Source of the DNA: FEN-680 sp036845225
GTDB lineage: Bacteria; Actinomycetota; Geothermincolia; Fen-727; Anoxymicrobiaceae
NCBI GenBank assembly: GCA_036845225.1
Contig: DAIUEJ010000028.1
Coordinates: forward strand, 1-38,836
Direction: 5' to 3'
DNA length: 38,836 nt
Shown here piece by piece: positions 15,070-24,011 of this stretch. Below the pieces are notes generated by a model that saw only the letters and a program-made list of their open reading frames with translations, was not told the DNA's origin and made no database searches. The first letter of the stretch is position 1; each line of letters starts with the position of its first letter. The position numbers and the translations under genes are program-made.

Positions 15070-16194
15070 TCAGTAGTGGACGGGGTACCCCATCTCTTCT
15101 TCCTGGAGCGGCTCGGTGAAGTAGCGGTGCAACTCCGGCGGGAGCAGGTGGTAGTCGATGTCCTTCACCTCAGGGTACAGGTCAACCGAACTGTAGGTGT
15201 TCCAGAAAAGCGCCGGCCGCTTCTCCAACCCGTTCCTGTGGATGAAGTCGAGCGCCGCGGCGAAGGTCTTGCCGGTGTAGGTCCCTTCCAGCCGTATCGC
15301 GTCGCATTCTCCGGCGAGAGAGACCGCGTCCATCGCTTCGGGCGTGAACCGCGCGTAAGTCGGGCCGGCGAAGTCGTCGATGAAGAGGATCTCCCTCGGG
15401 TGGACGCCCCTCACCGTCGCCGCCGGGTCGTGCCGCCTGATGAACGAGGCCGCCATGCCGACGTGCCCCGCCAGGAGCCAGCGATTGCAGGCGAAGCTGT
15501 CCACCACCCGCACGGGGACGACGTCGCTGCGCAGGCCGGCCAGCCTCGCCCCCAGGATGAGGCCGGCCGCGGTGCTGCCGCTGCCGTAGGTCACGAAGAT
15601 GAACTCGGGTTCGGGCAGCATGCGCGCCTCGACCTGCTTCTTCAGCTCGAGAGCAGCGTCGATGTAGCCAAGGGTGCCGCGGACGTTGGAGCCGCCGGGA
15701 GGGATGACGTAGGGGCGCTTCCCGGTCGCCCGGTCGTACCCCTGCGCCATGCCCCGCAAGAACCCGACGGGCTGCATCGCGGGCGTTGACGTGATGACGA
15801 AGCGAGCGCCGTGAGCGTGATCCAGGAGCAGGTTCTTGCGGACGTAGGCGGCGTTCGGCTGCGGCATCAGCACCGCGATGGTCTCCATTCCGAGGCGCTC
15901 CGCGTGGATGACGGTCGCGAGCACGTGGTTGGAACCGACAGCGCCGAAGGTCAGCACGCTGTGGTGCCCGCGCGCCTTCGCGTCGGCGAGCACGAACTCC
16001 AGCTTCCGCACCTTGTTCCCCCCGTAGAAGGGAGAGCTGAGGTCGTCACGCTTGATGTACAGCTCGCTCAGGCCCTCCGCGGCGCAGGTGCCGGCCATCT
16101 TCTGGACCGGGGTCGGGTACTCGCCGAGCTCGACCCACTCGACCCGCTCGCGCAGCCCGGGAAACTCCTCGAAAATCAACGGCCGTTCGTACAA
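15070..16194 (-). CDS. PLP-dependent D-cysteine desulfhydrase / ACC deaminase family
   Basis: 374 residues of the tryptophan-synthase-beta-type PLP fold. Lys61 in YGGNKVRKLE is the PLP-binding lysine. TFGAVGSNH follows about 25 residues later for the substrate carboxylate, and YGSGSTAAGL holds the phosphate. The family includes D-cysteine desulfhydrase (D-cysteine to pyruvate, sulfide and ammonia) and 1-aminocyclopropane-1-carboxylate deaminase. The length is above the usual about 330 because of a C-terminal extension ending in PLQEEEMGYPVHY. The start is TTG with AAAGGA upstream. It stands alone between converging and diverging neighbours. Confidence 0.8.
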   Translation of the reverse strand: MYERPLIFEEFPGLRERVEWVELGEYPTPVQKMAGTCAAEGLSELYIKRDDLSSPFYGGNKVRKLEFVLADAKARGHHSVLTFGAVGSNHVLATVIHAERLGMETIAVLMPQPNAAYVRKNLLLDHAHGARFVITSTPAMQPVGFLRGMAQGYDRATGKRPYVIPPGGSNVRGTLGYIDAALELKKQVEARMLPEPEFIFVTYGSGSTAAGLILGARLAGLRSDVVPVRVVDSFACNRWLLAGHVGMAASFIRRHDPAATVRGVHPREILFIDDFAGPTYARFTPEAMDAVSLAGECDAIRLEGTYTGKTFAAALDFIHRNGLEKRPALFWNTYSSVDLYPEVKDIDYHLLPPELHRYFTEPLQEEEMGYPVHY

Positions 16195-16267
16195 GTCTCG
16201 TCCTTTCGGTGGCCTCGCGGCGGGCGACCCCGGCCCGGCCCAGCCTAATCTACCATGATTGCATCAA

Positions 16268-16295
16268 TTGCACGCCGGCATGCCTTCTATATAGT
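16268..16295 (+). promoter_or_regulatory. promoter giving a leaderless or near-leaderless transcript for the DUF2085 gene
   Basis: TTGCAC (16268-16273), 16 bp, then TATAGT (16290-16295). The expected start site is 6-7 bp on, at the ATG itself (16302). Only a short AAAGG lies before the ATG. Confidence 0.45.
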
Positions 16296-16301
16296 AAAGG
16301 C

Positions 16302-17021
16302 ATGCGAGCGTTTGGAGACTTCCTCATACGGGTCATGCACCAGGTCGGCTACTCAATCTGCCACCAGTTGCCGGAGCGCAGCCTTCACTACGGAGGGCGC
16401 GCCCTGCCCGTCTGCGCCAGAGACACGGGCCTCTTCCTCGGGTTCACCGTGGGACTGGTGGTCCTGCTGGTCGCGTACAGGCACTTTGCACCACGCTACC
16501 CGGCCTGGCCGAAGATACTCGTCCTCGCTGTCCTGATCCTGCCCACGTTCTTCGATGCGGCCACCTCTTACGCCGGGTTGCGGGAGTCGACCAATGCGGT
16601 GAGGCTGGTGACGGGCGCCTTCGCGGGCACCTGCGTGGCGGCCCTGCTGTTCCCGCTCGCCGCCCACGCGCTCGAGCTCGTGCGAGGCAGGGAGCCCGCA
16701 GAACCTGAAGCCGAAGCGCGAATGCTCGAGCCCTGGTGGTCCCTGCCCGCTTTGCTGACGCTGCCCGCCGTCCTTTCGCTCGCGATGTGGCCCCGCTGGC
16801 CCGGCGCTTTCTGGCTGTGGGCGCCGCTCGTCACACTTGCGATCGTGTTCACGTTCCTCGCGCTGAACTTCACACTGGTAGCTCTCGTCTTCGAGTGGCT
16901 GAAGGGCCTCGAGGTCGCGCCGTCGCCGGCGCTCATCACAGCGGTCGCAATCGCCGCCGCCTTCGCCGAGCTCGCTCTCTCCAACAGGCTCCACTGGCTG
17001 GCGGACAGACTCCTGCGCTAG
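16302..17021 (+). CDS. DUF2085 family membrane protein
   Basis: 239 residues with about six membrane helices. The N-terminal segment CHQLPERSLHYGGRALPVCARDTG (with Cys, His and Asp; residues 20-43) is the conserved mark of DUF2085 membrane proteins, where it precedes the first helix. The biochemical role is unknown for the family. An in-frame extension to 16209 is less likely: it adds an uncharacteristic Arg/Pro-rich head, and the promoter lies inside it. It is a single gene with its own promoter. Confidence 0.8.
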   Translation: MRAFGDFLIRVMHQVGYSICHQLPERSLHYGGRALPVCARDTGLFLGFTVGLVVLLVAYRHFAPRYPAWPKILVLAVLILPTFFDAATSYAGLRESTNAVRLVTGAFAGTCVAALLFPLAAHALELVRGREPAEPEAEARMLEPWWSLPALLTLPAVLSLAMWPRWPGAFWLWAPLVTLAIVFTFLALNFTLVALVFEWLKGLEVAPSPALITAVAIAAAFAELALSNRLHWLADRLLR

Positions 17022-17136
17022 GACCCGGGTCGCGGGCATTGCAGGAGTCTCTCCGCGAGGGCGTGACTCATTGCACTGCTCCAGTTAGAATGTTGGCTAG
17101 AGGCAAGCCCCGCGGTCGAACAGGAGGCTGTAGCAC

Positions 17137-17409
17137 ATGCATGTTCCGAAAGAGAAGATAAGGGTGACCATCCTGGTGGAGCGGTTCCGCATCATCGGGG
17201 ACATGTACCGCTATCCGGGGGCCAGGCTCCTTGACCTCGTCAACATCAAGGACACCGCGTTCATCCCGGTGACGGACGCGCAGATCTTCAGCCTCAGCGA
17301 CGGCAAGCTCCTCCACGCCACCTCCTTCGTCGGCGTCAACCGCAACCAGATATCGTTCTTCTATCCCATGGAAGAATCGGCCCAGGAGGAAGGGCAGAAA
17401 GAGGCCTAG
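17137..17409 (+). CDS. small conserved-looking protein, beta-rich, function unknown
   Basis: 90 residues. It is soluble, with alternating hydrophobic residues throughout (IRVTILVERFRIIGDMYRYP, then ARLLDLVN, FIPVTDAQIFSL) and an acidic tail. The look is that of a small beta-barrel of the DUF6812/PilZ-like kind, but this is a weak impression. AGGAGG lies 9 bases before the ATG. It lies 115 bp after the DUF2085 gene in the same direction and could be co-transcribed with it. Confidence 0.6.
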   Translation: MHVPKEKIRVTILVERFRIIGDMYRYPGARLLDLVNIKDTAFIPVTDAQIFSLSDGKLLHATSFVGVNRNQISFFYPMEESAQEEGQKEA

Positions 17410-17449
17410 AGGGCCGGCAGGCTCTCGCAGAACCGCTTCGGCGCTGCCG

Positions 17450-17881
17450 CTATTGCGTCGGCTGCCCGAAGGTGAGTTCCTTGGTCGAGGTGATCTTCGC
17501 GAACTTCTTAAGCGGGCCGATGTGTTTGGTGATCAGCGTGTTCGCGTACTTGACGATGGTCACCCGTACGGCGGTCTTGGGAGTCACCCCGGCCGGCAGG
17601 AAGATGACCGCGGCCTGTCTTATCTCCTCATCCGTGTAACCGGCCAGCTTCAGCTTGTTGGTCACTTCTTCGACGGCGGTGCCTTCGTCGTGGTAGGCGT
17701 TGTACTGGTTCGCGGCGGCGTTCGCGAAATCATCGGCGTCCTGAGCGACCGAGAACCTCTGCCAGATGAGAGGCCCGACCTCAGCGAGGACCAGGATGAT
17801 GAAGGCGAAGACGACCCCGAAGACCACCAGGCGCCTGGCGATCTGGCCGCTCTCACCGGTCAGCATTCTATGTAGTCGCAA
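17450..17881 (-). CDS. single-pass membrane protein of unknown function, last gene of the murJ operon
   Basis: 143 residues from a TTG at 17881, chosen for GGGGAGG six bases before it. A GTG at 17908 and an ATG at 17866 are alternatives in frame. The N-terminus (MLTGESGQIARRLVVFGVVF) has a short polar head then one membrane helix (about 15-37), followed by a region exposed outside with several charged helices. The head resembles the start of TadE/TadG-type pilin-like proteins, but there is no other pilus gene nearby. It lies 38 bp after murJ in the same direction. Confidence 0.55.
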   Translation of the reverse strand: MRLHRMLTGESGQIARRLVVFGVVFAFIILVLAEVGPLIWQRFSVAQDADDFANAAANQYNAYHDEGTAVEEVTNKLKLAGYTDEEIRQAAVIFLPAGVTPKTAVRVTIVKYANTLITKHIGPLKKFAKITSTKELTFGQPTQ

Positions 17882-17918
17882 GTCCGACCTCCCCGCGGCG
17901 TGCCCCACGCCGCACAGC

Positions 17919-19523
17919 TCAATCCATTATACTGTCCTCTTCGACAGGTTCCCTTCCCTCCGGCTCGATATCAGCTTGCCTTCTTCCCAGAAAGCGCGCA
18001 ATGAGGTTTCTCAACGCGTGCATCTCCTCCGACTTGAGGAGCCAGACGATGGCCAGGTAAACCACGCCCGATACCAATAGTGACGCTGTGACCTGCAGAA
18101 GTTGTTCCGCGAACGTCGCGACGCCTACGTACTTCCCGCAGGCCCAGGCGGTCGCCCAGCAAGCGCCCCCCATCACCAGCGACGCCATCACGATCTTTGC
18201 GAGCGAACCCGCGACGCGTCTGCCATCGAGCCCCCCGAGGCGCTTGCTGAGAACCACCCACACCAGGACGGTGCCGACCACGTAAGCCGTGGTGTTCCCG
18301 AGCGCCAGGCCCGACACCTTCATGACGTTGGTCTTGAAACCGTAAAAGTATATGAAGTCGACCGCGATGTTAAGCCCGATGATGATTCCCGCGATAATCA
18401 TCGGCGTCCTGGTGTCCTGCATTGAGTAGAAGACCTTCAGCGTGAGCATGAAGAACGAGAAGAAGAACAGGCCCAGCACGAAGTAGAGCAGCACGCTCGC
18501 GAGCATCTCCGTATCGCTCTTCCCGAAGTTCAGGCGCTGCAGCAGCAGCCGGACTATAGGGGAGCTCAGGATAGCGTAGGCGACCGAGGCGGGTATCACC
18601 ACGAACGCGGTCGTCCTTATCCCCAGCGACGTCGAGTCGACGATCCGCTTCTTGTCCTTGCGCACCGAGTCCTCTGACAGCGTCGGGAAGAGCGCCGTGA
18701 TTATCGAGACCGCCACTATCCCGTAGGGAAGCTGAAAGAAGATATAGGCGTACTGGAAAGCCGAGATGCCCCCGCGCACCTGTGCGGCGAGGATGTTCAC
18801 CACCCACAGCCCGATCTGGTTTATGAAGACGTAGATGACGACCGGCACCGCGAGCCTGCCTATCTTCCTGACCGCCGGGTGCTTGAGGTCGACCACGAAC
18901 TTGTACCTGAACCCGGTCCGCCTCACCCACGGGAGCTGGATCAGCGCCATCGCGACCACTCCCAGGGTCGCGCCGATGGCCAGCAGGTACCTGTTCGGGT
19001 AGAAGTTATAGAGGATGACCGTAGCGATCACCACCACGTTATTGGCGATCGGAGCGAAGGCCGGGATGGTGAAGTGCTTGTAAGAGTTGAGGATGCCGGT
19101 GTAGATCGCGCAGATGCCGTAGAAGACCACCTCGAAAATGAAGAAACGCAAGAGGAAGATGGCGTCGGCCTCCATCTGCCCCCGGTTGTGGGCGAGGAAA
19201 GTCTGCGCCTTGATCACCCACGGCGCCGCGATGCACAGGGCGATGCTGACGGTGACCAGGACCAGGAGCGTCAGGTTGAACACGGAGTTGGCGACGTGCC
19301 AGGCCTCCTCTTCGTCGCGCGTCTTGAGGTACTCGACGAAGACGGGGATGAACAGTGAGGCCAGCACCCCTCCGAGGATGAGGTCGTAGATGATGTTGGG
19401 GGTGATGTTCGCGAGGTTGAACGAGTCCGCCATCGCCTTGGCGGTGAGCCCCAGGACCGAGGCGAGAGCGGCCGTGCGGATGAAGCCCGTGACCCTGCTG
19501 ATGCCCGTCCCGAGGGTCATCAC
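17919..19523 (-). CDS. murJ: MurJ lipid II flippase
   Basis: 534 residues with about 14 membrane helices in the MviN/MurJ order. Recognisable stretches are ISRVTGFIRTAALASVLG in helix 1, LILGGVLASLFIPVFVEYL in helix 2, SYKHFTIPAFAPIANN, and SMQDTRTPMIIAG. MurJ moves lipid II from the inner to the outer face for peptidoglycan synthesis. The usual first helix extends about 10 residues further upstream, and matching codons (KEASFARGASV) are open in frame, but no ATG/GTG/TTG occurs there; GTG 19523 is the first. AAGGAGG lies before those codons. It follows the DUF6049 gene by 28 bp, an actinobacterial pairing. Confidence 0.93.
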   Translation of the reverse strand: MMTLGTGISRVTGFIRTAALASVLGLTAKAMADSFNLANITPNIIYDLILGGVLASLFIPVFVEYLKTRDEEEAWHVANSVFNLTLLVLVTVSIALCIAAPWVIKAQTFLAHNRGQMEADAIFLLRFFIFEVVFYGICAIYTGILNSYKHFTIPAFAPIANNVVVIATVILYNFYPNRYLLAIGATLGVVAMALIQLPWVRRTGFRYKFVVDLKHPAVRKIGRLAVPVVIYVFINQIGLWVVNILAAQVRGGISAFQYAYIFFQLPYGIVAVSIITALFPTLSEDSVRKDKKRIVDSTSLGIRTTAFVVIPASVAYAILSSPIVRLLLQRLNFGKSDTEMLASVLLYFVLGLFFFSFFMLTLKVFYSMQDTRTPMIIAGIIIGLNIAVDFIYFYGFKTNVMKVSGLALGNTTAYVVGTVLVWVVLSKRLGGLDGRRVAGSLAKIVMASLVMGGACWATAWACGKYVGVATFAEQLLQVTASLLVSGVVYLAIVWLLKSEEMHALRNLIARFLGRRQADIEPEGREPVEEDSIMD

Positions 19524-19551
19524 GGAGGCGCCGCGCGCGAAAGACGCCTCC

Positions 19552-21741
19552 TTAAGCCGGGGTTTCGGTCCCTTCGGCTCCTGGCCCTTCTTTCGTTGCC
19601 TCCTCGAGGTTCCTTCGCTTATGCTTCCCTACCTTTCGCCGGGAGGTGAGCTTGATCCCCCAGACCCCTCCGATCAGGGCAAGCAGACCCGCCACCACCA
19701 TGATCGCGAACGTGTTGAACCTGCTGGTCAGCACCGTGAAGTCGACCTCCCCGAGGATGAAGTTCTGCGCCTCGAGCCGGGCCTGGAAGCGGACTCGGCC
19801 TTTCTTCTTCACGACCACAGGTATCTCAAGGAGGTTCTCCTTCGGCTCGACCCTGACCTTCTGGTGCGCGCCCTTGGGGAAGCTGAGCCCGTTGCTCTCC
19901 AGTTGCAGTGTTGCGGTGATGCGGTAGGACGTCCCGTTGACGATGGTCAGGGGTATCTTCGAATCGCCCGAGGTCAGCGAGATGGAGCCCGTCGCGGGCA
20001 GAGTGATCTTCGCGACTTCGGCGTCGATGGCGTTGATGGCGGCCGAGGTGTAGGTGAGCCCTTCGACCTTGCGGTTCCACTGGTCCCAGACGTCGCTCTC
20101 GCTGACCCAGACGTCGTTGACCAGGGATCCGAGCAGCGGGTTCTCCGGCATCACCATCCCCGAGAAGCTCTTCAGCCGGTCGCGCGCCCGCCCCACCTGT
20201 GCGAAATACTCATCCTGGGTGACTTGAGGCTCGGGGATGACCAGCGGGTCGTTGTCGAGCGTCGGGATGCTCATCATGCTCTCGCCCAGGGTCGTGTTCT
20301 TCAGCCAGGGAGCGCTGGTGACCGCCTTGATGACCTCGTTCATGACTTCCCGTGACGGGTGCCACCAGCCTGGCATGAGCACCGCGCAGCTTCGGAGCTG
20401 GCCGGGCCGCTCGAGATAGAAGTTCGTGAGCTCCGAGAGGATGCACTGGGCGACGCCGCTCGCGTCCTGGCTCTGGCTCACGCGGCTGATGAGGTCGCGC
20501 ATGCGGGCGTCCTCGAATATCGCCATCACGTTGTCCGTCTTCCTGGCGCCCATCACCTTGACGGGCTGCGCGAGGGTCGCGCCCCTTAAGAGCCTCTTGC
20601 CTTCTCTGGTGCGCTGGAGCAGGTCAGGCGACAGCATGAGGAACTGACCCGCCTCCTGACGCAGGTCCTTCAGCACCGTGGTGTTCGCGTCCAGCCCGGG
20701 CGGAACGAGGTACTCGTGCCCCAGTGCGGTGTCCAGGTCTTTCTCCAGGGTCTTGTAGCCGGCGGCCATCTGCGACCTTGCGTCCGCAGCCCAGCCACGC
20801 GACACGAGGCTCTCCAGGTTGGGGGAGGCCGCGGGAAGGGCCAGCACCTGGTAGCGCTGGGTCTGAGCGATCCTCCTGAAGCCGCTGAGCACGCTCGCGG
20901 CGTTGACCGCCTGCTTCGAGTCCGGGCCCAGGCGCAGTTCTTTATTGCCTCTCTTCACCGTGTATCCGTCGGACATGGCCTGCAGCTCATCCAGGAGCAT
21001 CGGCGACATGGAGAAAGACACGCTCAAGTCAGGCCACTTGTCCGTCATCCACAGGAGGGTCGAATACCAGCCGGGCTGCTTCCCGGAAGGATTGCACTCC
21101 GTGGCGAGTTCGTCGTTCTTGAACTTGCCGTCGGGCCCGCGATGTGGAGGCTCCAGGGTGTCGAACACGAAAGACAGCCTGAGCGGCTGCACGCTCGACA
21201 CCTCGGCGGTCGAGAAGACGACGAGCTCACTCAAGGCGCTGGTGAGTACCGAGGAACTCTTGAGCGCATCGACGGTGAGGGGGTAGACGCCGTCCGAGTA
21301 ACGCCCCTTCGCCAACTGCACCTGGAAGTTGAAAGCGTTGTTGCCCGGCTTGAGGGAAAGCGCCTTGCCCACGGTCTCGGTCTGCACGTAGCTCTTTACC
21401 GGCTTGCCGTTGAAGGTCGCGTCGAGGTCGGCGCGGGAGTCGTTCTTGACATGTACCCTCAAACGGACGTCCACGCCCTTTACAGTCTGTTGGGTGCGGT
21501 TGTCCAGAGTGACCAGTATCTGGACGGTGGCGCCCGGCTGGTACCAGTATGCGTTTTTGGTGAGCGCGATGCGGACGTCCGGGAGCTTCTCCGAGGCAGC
21601 CGCGAGGGCCACCGTGGCTCCGAGCTGGGTGAGCAGCACTGCGGCCAGCGCAACGGCGGTGAGACATCGGGCGGTGCCGGCGGCCCTCCCCGGACGGGGG
21701 GCGCGCAGCGCGCGCTTGGAGAGTATGTTTTTAGAAAGCAT
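19552..21741 (-). CDS. DUF6049 family secreted, membrane-tethered protein linked to murJ
   Basis: 729 residues. A signal peptide (about 20-50, ending ALAAA) is followed by a large extracytoplasmic part and one C-terminal membrane helix (about 675-697, FAIMVVAGLLALIGGVWGI) with a basic then acidic cytoplasmic tail. The outside part has an N-terminal beta-sandwich (LTVTLDNRTQQTV-like strands) and a second one near 590-670 (KIPLTIVNGTSYRITATLQL). In actinobacteria this family lies directly upstream of murJ (Rv3909/Rv3910 in Mycobacterium tuberculosis), which is why I assign it. Its role is not established; a link to cell-wall export is inferred. An alternative TTG start two codons upstream exists. 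Confidence 0.8.
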   Translation of the reverse strand: MLSKNILSKRALRAPRPGRAAGTARCLTAVALAAVLLTQLGATVALAAASEKLPDVRIALTKNAYWYQPGATVQILVTLDNRTQQTVKGVDVRLRVHVKNDSRADLDATFNGKPVKSYVQTETVGKALSLKPGNNAFNFQVQLAKGRYSDGVYPLTVDALKSSSVLTSALSELVVFSTAEVSSVQPLRLSFVFDTLEPPHRGPDGKFKNDELATECNPSGKQPGWYSTLLWMTDKWPDLSVSFSMSPMLLDELQAMSDGYTVKRGNKELRLGPDSKQAVNAASVLSGFRRIAQTQRYQVLALPAASPNLESLVSRGWAADARSQMAAGYKTLEKDLDTALGHEYLVPPGLDANTTVLKDLRQEAGQFLMLSPDLLQRTREGKRLLRGATLAQPVKVMGARKTDNVMAIFEDARMRDLISRVSQSQDASGVAQCILSELTNFYLERPGQLRSCAVLMPGWWHPSREVMNEVIKAVTSAPWLKNTTLGESMMSIPTLDNDPLVIPEPQVTQDEYFAQVGRARDRLKSFSGMVMPENPLLGSLVNDVWVSESDVWDQWNRKVEGLTYTSAAINAIDAEVAKITLPATGSISLTSGDSKIPLTIVNGTSYRITATLQLESNGLSFPKGAHQKVRVEPKENLLEIPVVVKKKGRVRFQARLEAQNFILGEVDFTVLTSRFNTFAIMVVAGLLALIGGVWGIKLTSRRKVGKHKRRNLEEATKEGPGAEGTETPA

Positions 21742-21837
21742 TATCAAAGTCTTCCCGGGCGCGGCCCGGACCTGCCTGGCGTTTAAGGTTTGACGCCTGA
21801 GGCGGCCGTACTTGTTCGGCGGCTGGTCTCAGGCGGC

Positions 21838-22659
21838 TCACCGGATCATGCCTATTATCTCGTTCACTATGAATACTACTCCAAAAGCCCCCAGCAGGGC
21901 GCCGAAGAGGATATACAGCATCCGCTCTGCAGTTCGAAGGTTCAGCCGCGCCCCGAGGTAGGCTCCGGGGATCGAGCCTATCACCAGATACAGGACCAGC
22001 GTCCATGAGATGTGGTGCAACAGCGAGTGGATGATGGTCCCCGGGATCGCAATCACCGCGATCACGGCGAGCGAGGTGGCAAACGCCCGGCGTATCGGCA
22101 TGTGCAGCAGGTAGAGGAACCCCGGGATGAGGAGGACCCCGCCCCCGACGCCGAGGAGGCCCGAGAAGACCCCGGCCACCAGGCCGATGCCCAGGGCGAG
22201 CGCTATGGACGGCGCGGTGTCGCAGACGACCTCGTCCTCCGTCTCGAGGCGGATCTCCTTCGGCGCGACCTCGTCGAGGTCCGCCGCCACTCCGCGGCCC
22301 AGGATGCCGCGCCGCAGCGTCATGACTGAGATGTAGAGGACCATGGCGCCAGTCACCAGCATCAGATAATGGAGGTTCGCGTACTTGGTGGCGATTGCTC
22401 CGGCAGTAGCACCGATCACGCCGGAGGTGCAGCAGATGCCCGCGACCCTCAGGTTCACCAGGCCGCGGCGCCAGTAGGTGAAAGCCGAGACGGCGGCGGT
22501 CGGGATCGTCACCGGCAGGGTCGTTCCCAGGGCGATGGCCGGGGAGGTGTCAAGGATCAGGCGCAGGGACGGCGTCGTCACCGCCGCACCGCCTATGCCG
22601 AACATGCCGGCCAGCACGGCGCTCCCGAAGCCTATCAATATGGCTAGAAAGACCTGCAA
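21838..22659 (-). CDS. TauE/SafE family sulfite/sulfonate exporter-type permease
   Basis: 273 residues from TTG 22659, which gives the usual N-terminus (QVFLAILIGFGSAVLAGMFGIGG). An in-frame extension to 22818 adds a Pro/Ser-rich head that runs into the fhaA promoter. About eight membrane helices in two repeats carry the family motifs FGIGGAAVTTPSL and LGVGGGVLLIPGFL. Members export sulfite, sulfoacetate or related anions; the substrate here is unknown. A charged loop (about 140-175) separates the repeats. It is divergent from fhaA and may share a transcript with the DUF6049 gene 90 bp downstream. Confidence 0.8.
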   Translation of the reverse strand: MQVFLAILIGFGSAVLAGMFGIGGAAVTTPSLRLILDTSPAIALGTTLPVTIPTAAVSAFTYWRRGLVNLRVAGICCTSGVIGATAGAIATKYANLHYLMLVTGAMVLYISVMTLRRGILGRGVAADLDEVAPKEIRLETEDEVVCDTAPSIALALGIGLVAGVFSGLLGVGGGVLLIPGFLYLLHMPIRRAFATSLAVIAVIAIPGTIIHSLLHHISWTLVLYLVIGSIPGAYLGARLNLRTAERMLYILFGALLGAFGVVFIVNEIIGMIR

Positions 22660-22840
22660 TGCCTCACGACCTGGATTGGATACCGGTGCCAGTGTACTGC
22701 ACGCCCGGCTGCCGGTGCCTGCCGCGCCCGCCCGCTCTTGCTTTCTAGAACCACCGGCGAGAGCCCTTTCAGTATGCGCTGCGGGCAATGCGGACGGCAT
22801 TACACGGGGCTCCGGCAAGGCTCCGCGGACCCCGTTCTTA

Positions 22841-22846
22841 TATAAT
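22841..22846 (+). promoter_or_regulatory. -10 box of fhaA, placed for a leaderless transcript
   Basis: A perfect TATAAT ends six bases before the ATG at 22853, so the normal start site (7 bp from the -10) is the A of ATG. No SD lies between. No clear -35 hexamer is visible. Leaderless transcripts are common in actinobacteria. Confidence 0.55.
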
Positions 22847-22852
22847 CACAGC

Positions 22853-23581
22853 ATGAGCATCTTTAAGGATTTCGAGAAAAAGCTGGAGGGGCTCTTCGAG
22901 GGAGTGATGCTCCGGGCTTTCAAATCCGGCGTGCACCCCATCGAAGTGGGCAAGAAACTCGTGCGCGAGCTGGAGGGCCACAAGACCATCGGGGTGGAGC
23001 GCGTCTACGTCCCCAACAGGTACGAGGTCGGGCTCTCGCCGAAGGATTACTCCCGCTTCGAGTCCTACCAGGCGGTGATGGCGACCGAGCTCGAGAACCT
23101 GCTCATCGACTATATAAAGGAACACCACTACGCGGTGCTGGACAGGCCCAGGGTCAGGCTGGTGGAAGTCGAGCGCCTGCACGAGGGTGAGTTCTGGATC
23201 AAGTCACGCATCGAGGGCGAGCTGCCGCAGGCGCACGAGAAGGTCGATTCGAGGGAAGGCATAGTCAAGCGCGGCAGGGCGGGGGGGCCCGCGGTCCTCG
23301 AGCTGCTCGACTCCGGTGACGCCTCACCCCTGTTCGACCTCGACGGGCCGTCCGTGCAGATCGGCCGCATCGCTGAAAACGACATCGTCCTCCCGGACCC
23401 CAACGTCAGCCGCGTCCACGCGCGAGTCGAGCGGCGCGACACTTCTTACTTCGTCACCGACCTCTCGTCGACCAACGGGACCTGGGTCAACGAGGAGCGC
23501 ATCGAGGAGAAGCAGCTTGACGAGAACGACGTGATACGCCTCGGCAGCACCAGGTTCATCTTCCGGAGGGCTCACGATTGA
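22853..23581 (+). CDS. fhaA: FhaA, DUF3662 and FHA domain protein
   Basis: 242 residues. The N-terminal about 115 residues are the FhaA_N (DUF3662) domain, opening MSIFKDFEKKLEGLFEG with a conserved VGLSPKDY. A linker follows, then an FHA domain (about 160-242) with IGRIAENDI, SRVHARVE and LSSTNGTWVN, the phosphothreonine-binding residues. In mycobacteria FhaA binds phosphorylated MviN/MurJ and regulates peptidoglycan synthesis; murJ is about 3.3 kb away here, transcribed the other way. It overlaps fhaB by four bases (TTGA). Confidence 0.92.
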   Translation: MSIFKDFEKKLEGLFEGVMLRAFKSGVHPIEVGKKLVRELEGHKTIGVERVYVPNRYEVGLSPKDYSRFESYQAVMATELENLLIDYIKEHHYAVLDRPRVRLVEVERLHEGEFWIKSRIEGELPQAHEKVDSREGIVKRGRAGGPAVLELLDSGDASPLFDLDGPSVQIGRIAENDIVLPDPNVSRVHARVERRDTSYFVTDLSSTNGTWVNEERIEEKQLDENDVIRLGSTRFIFRRAHD

Positions 23582-24009
23582 TCCCTAACGTTGTGTTCAT
23601 AGCCCTGCGCTACGCTTTCGTCGGCTTCCTGTACGTCTTCCTGGTGCTGGTGGTCAGGGCCATCTACCGCGACATCAGGCAGCCCGAGGCGGCCCCGAAA
23701 GCACGGCGCAAGAAGAGGGAGCAGCCTCACCTCGTCGTCATCACGGCGGACAGGAACGTGGGCGCGCGGTACATGCTCTCCGAGGACCTGAACATCGGCA
23801 GGGCGGCCAATAGCAACGTGATAATCGACGACACTTACGCCTCCCAGCAGCACGCCAGGATCTTCGCCCACAACGACACCTACTGCGTGGAGGACCTCGG
23901 TTCGACCAACGGGACGTACGTGAACGGCAGGAAGATATCCTACCCGCTCGAGCTGCGGGTCGGCGACAGGATAAAGATAGGCAAGACGGTGTTCGAGTTC
24001 AGGATCTAG
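23578..24009 (+). CDS. fhaB: FhaB, membrane-anchored FHA domain protein
   Basis: 143 residues. One N-terminal membrane helix (about 5-27) precedes a basic linker and an FHA domain (about 60-143) with IGRAANSNVIIDD, SQQHARIF and LGSTNGTYVNG. FhaB (FipA) in mycobacteria links phosphorylation to cell division. The TTG start overlaps the fhaA stop and has GGAGGG seven bases upstream. The stop is TAG. A 12-bp imperfect hairpin with a GAA loop (24012-24038) follows at once, and the reading frame of pstP continues in the same phase. Confidence 0.9.
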   Translation: MIPNVVFIALRYAFVGFLYVFLVLVVRAIYRDIRQPEAAPKARRKKREQPHLVVITADRNVGARYMLSEDLNIGRAANSNVIIDDTYASQQHARIFAHNDTYCVEDLGSTNGTYVNGRKISYPLELRVGDRIKIGKTVFEFRI

Positions 24010-24011
24010 TC

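Noticed and set aside
19540..19560. Programmed +1 frameshift fusing the DUF6049 protein to MurJ
   Set aside because: The stop context (GCT TAA G) is not a known shift site, and separate genes are the rule in actinobacteria; kept only as a remark under the MurJ start.
22660..22818. 53-codon extension of the TauE-like permease
   Set aside because: It would overlap the divergent promoter region of fhaA and adds a low-complexity head with no match to the family.
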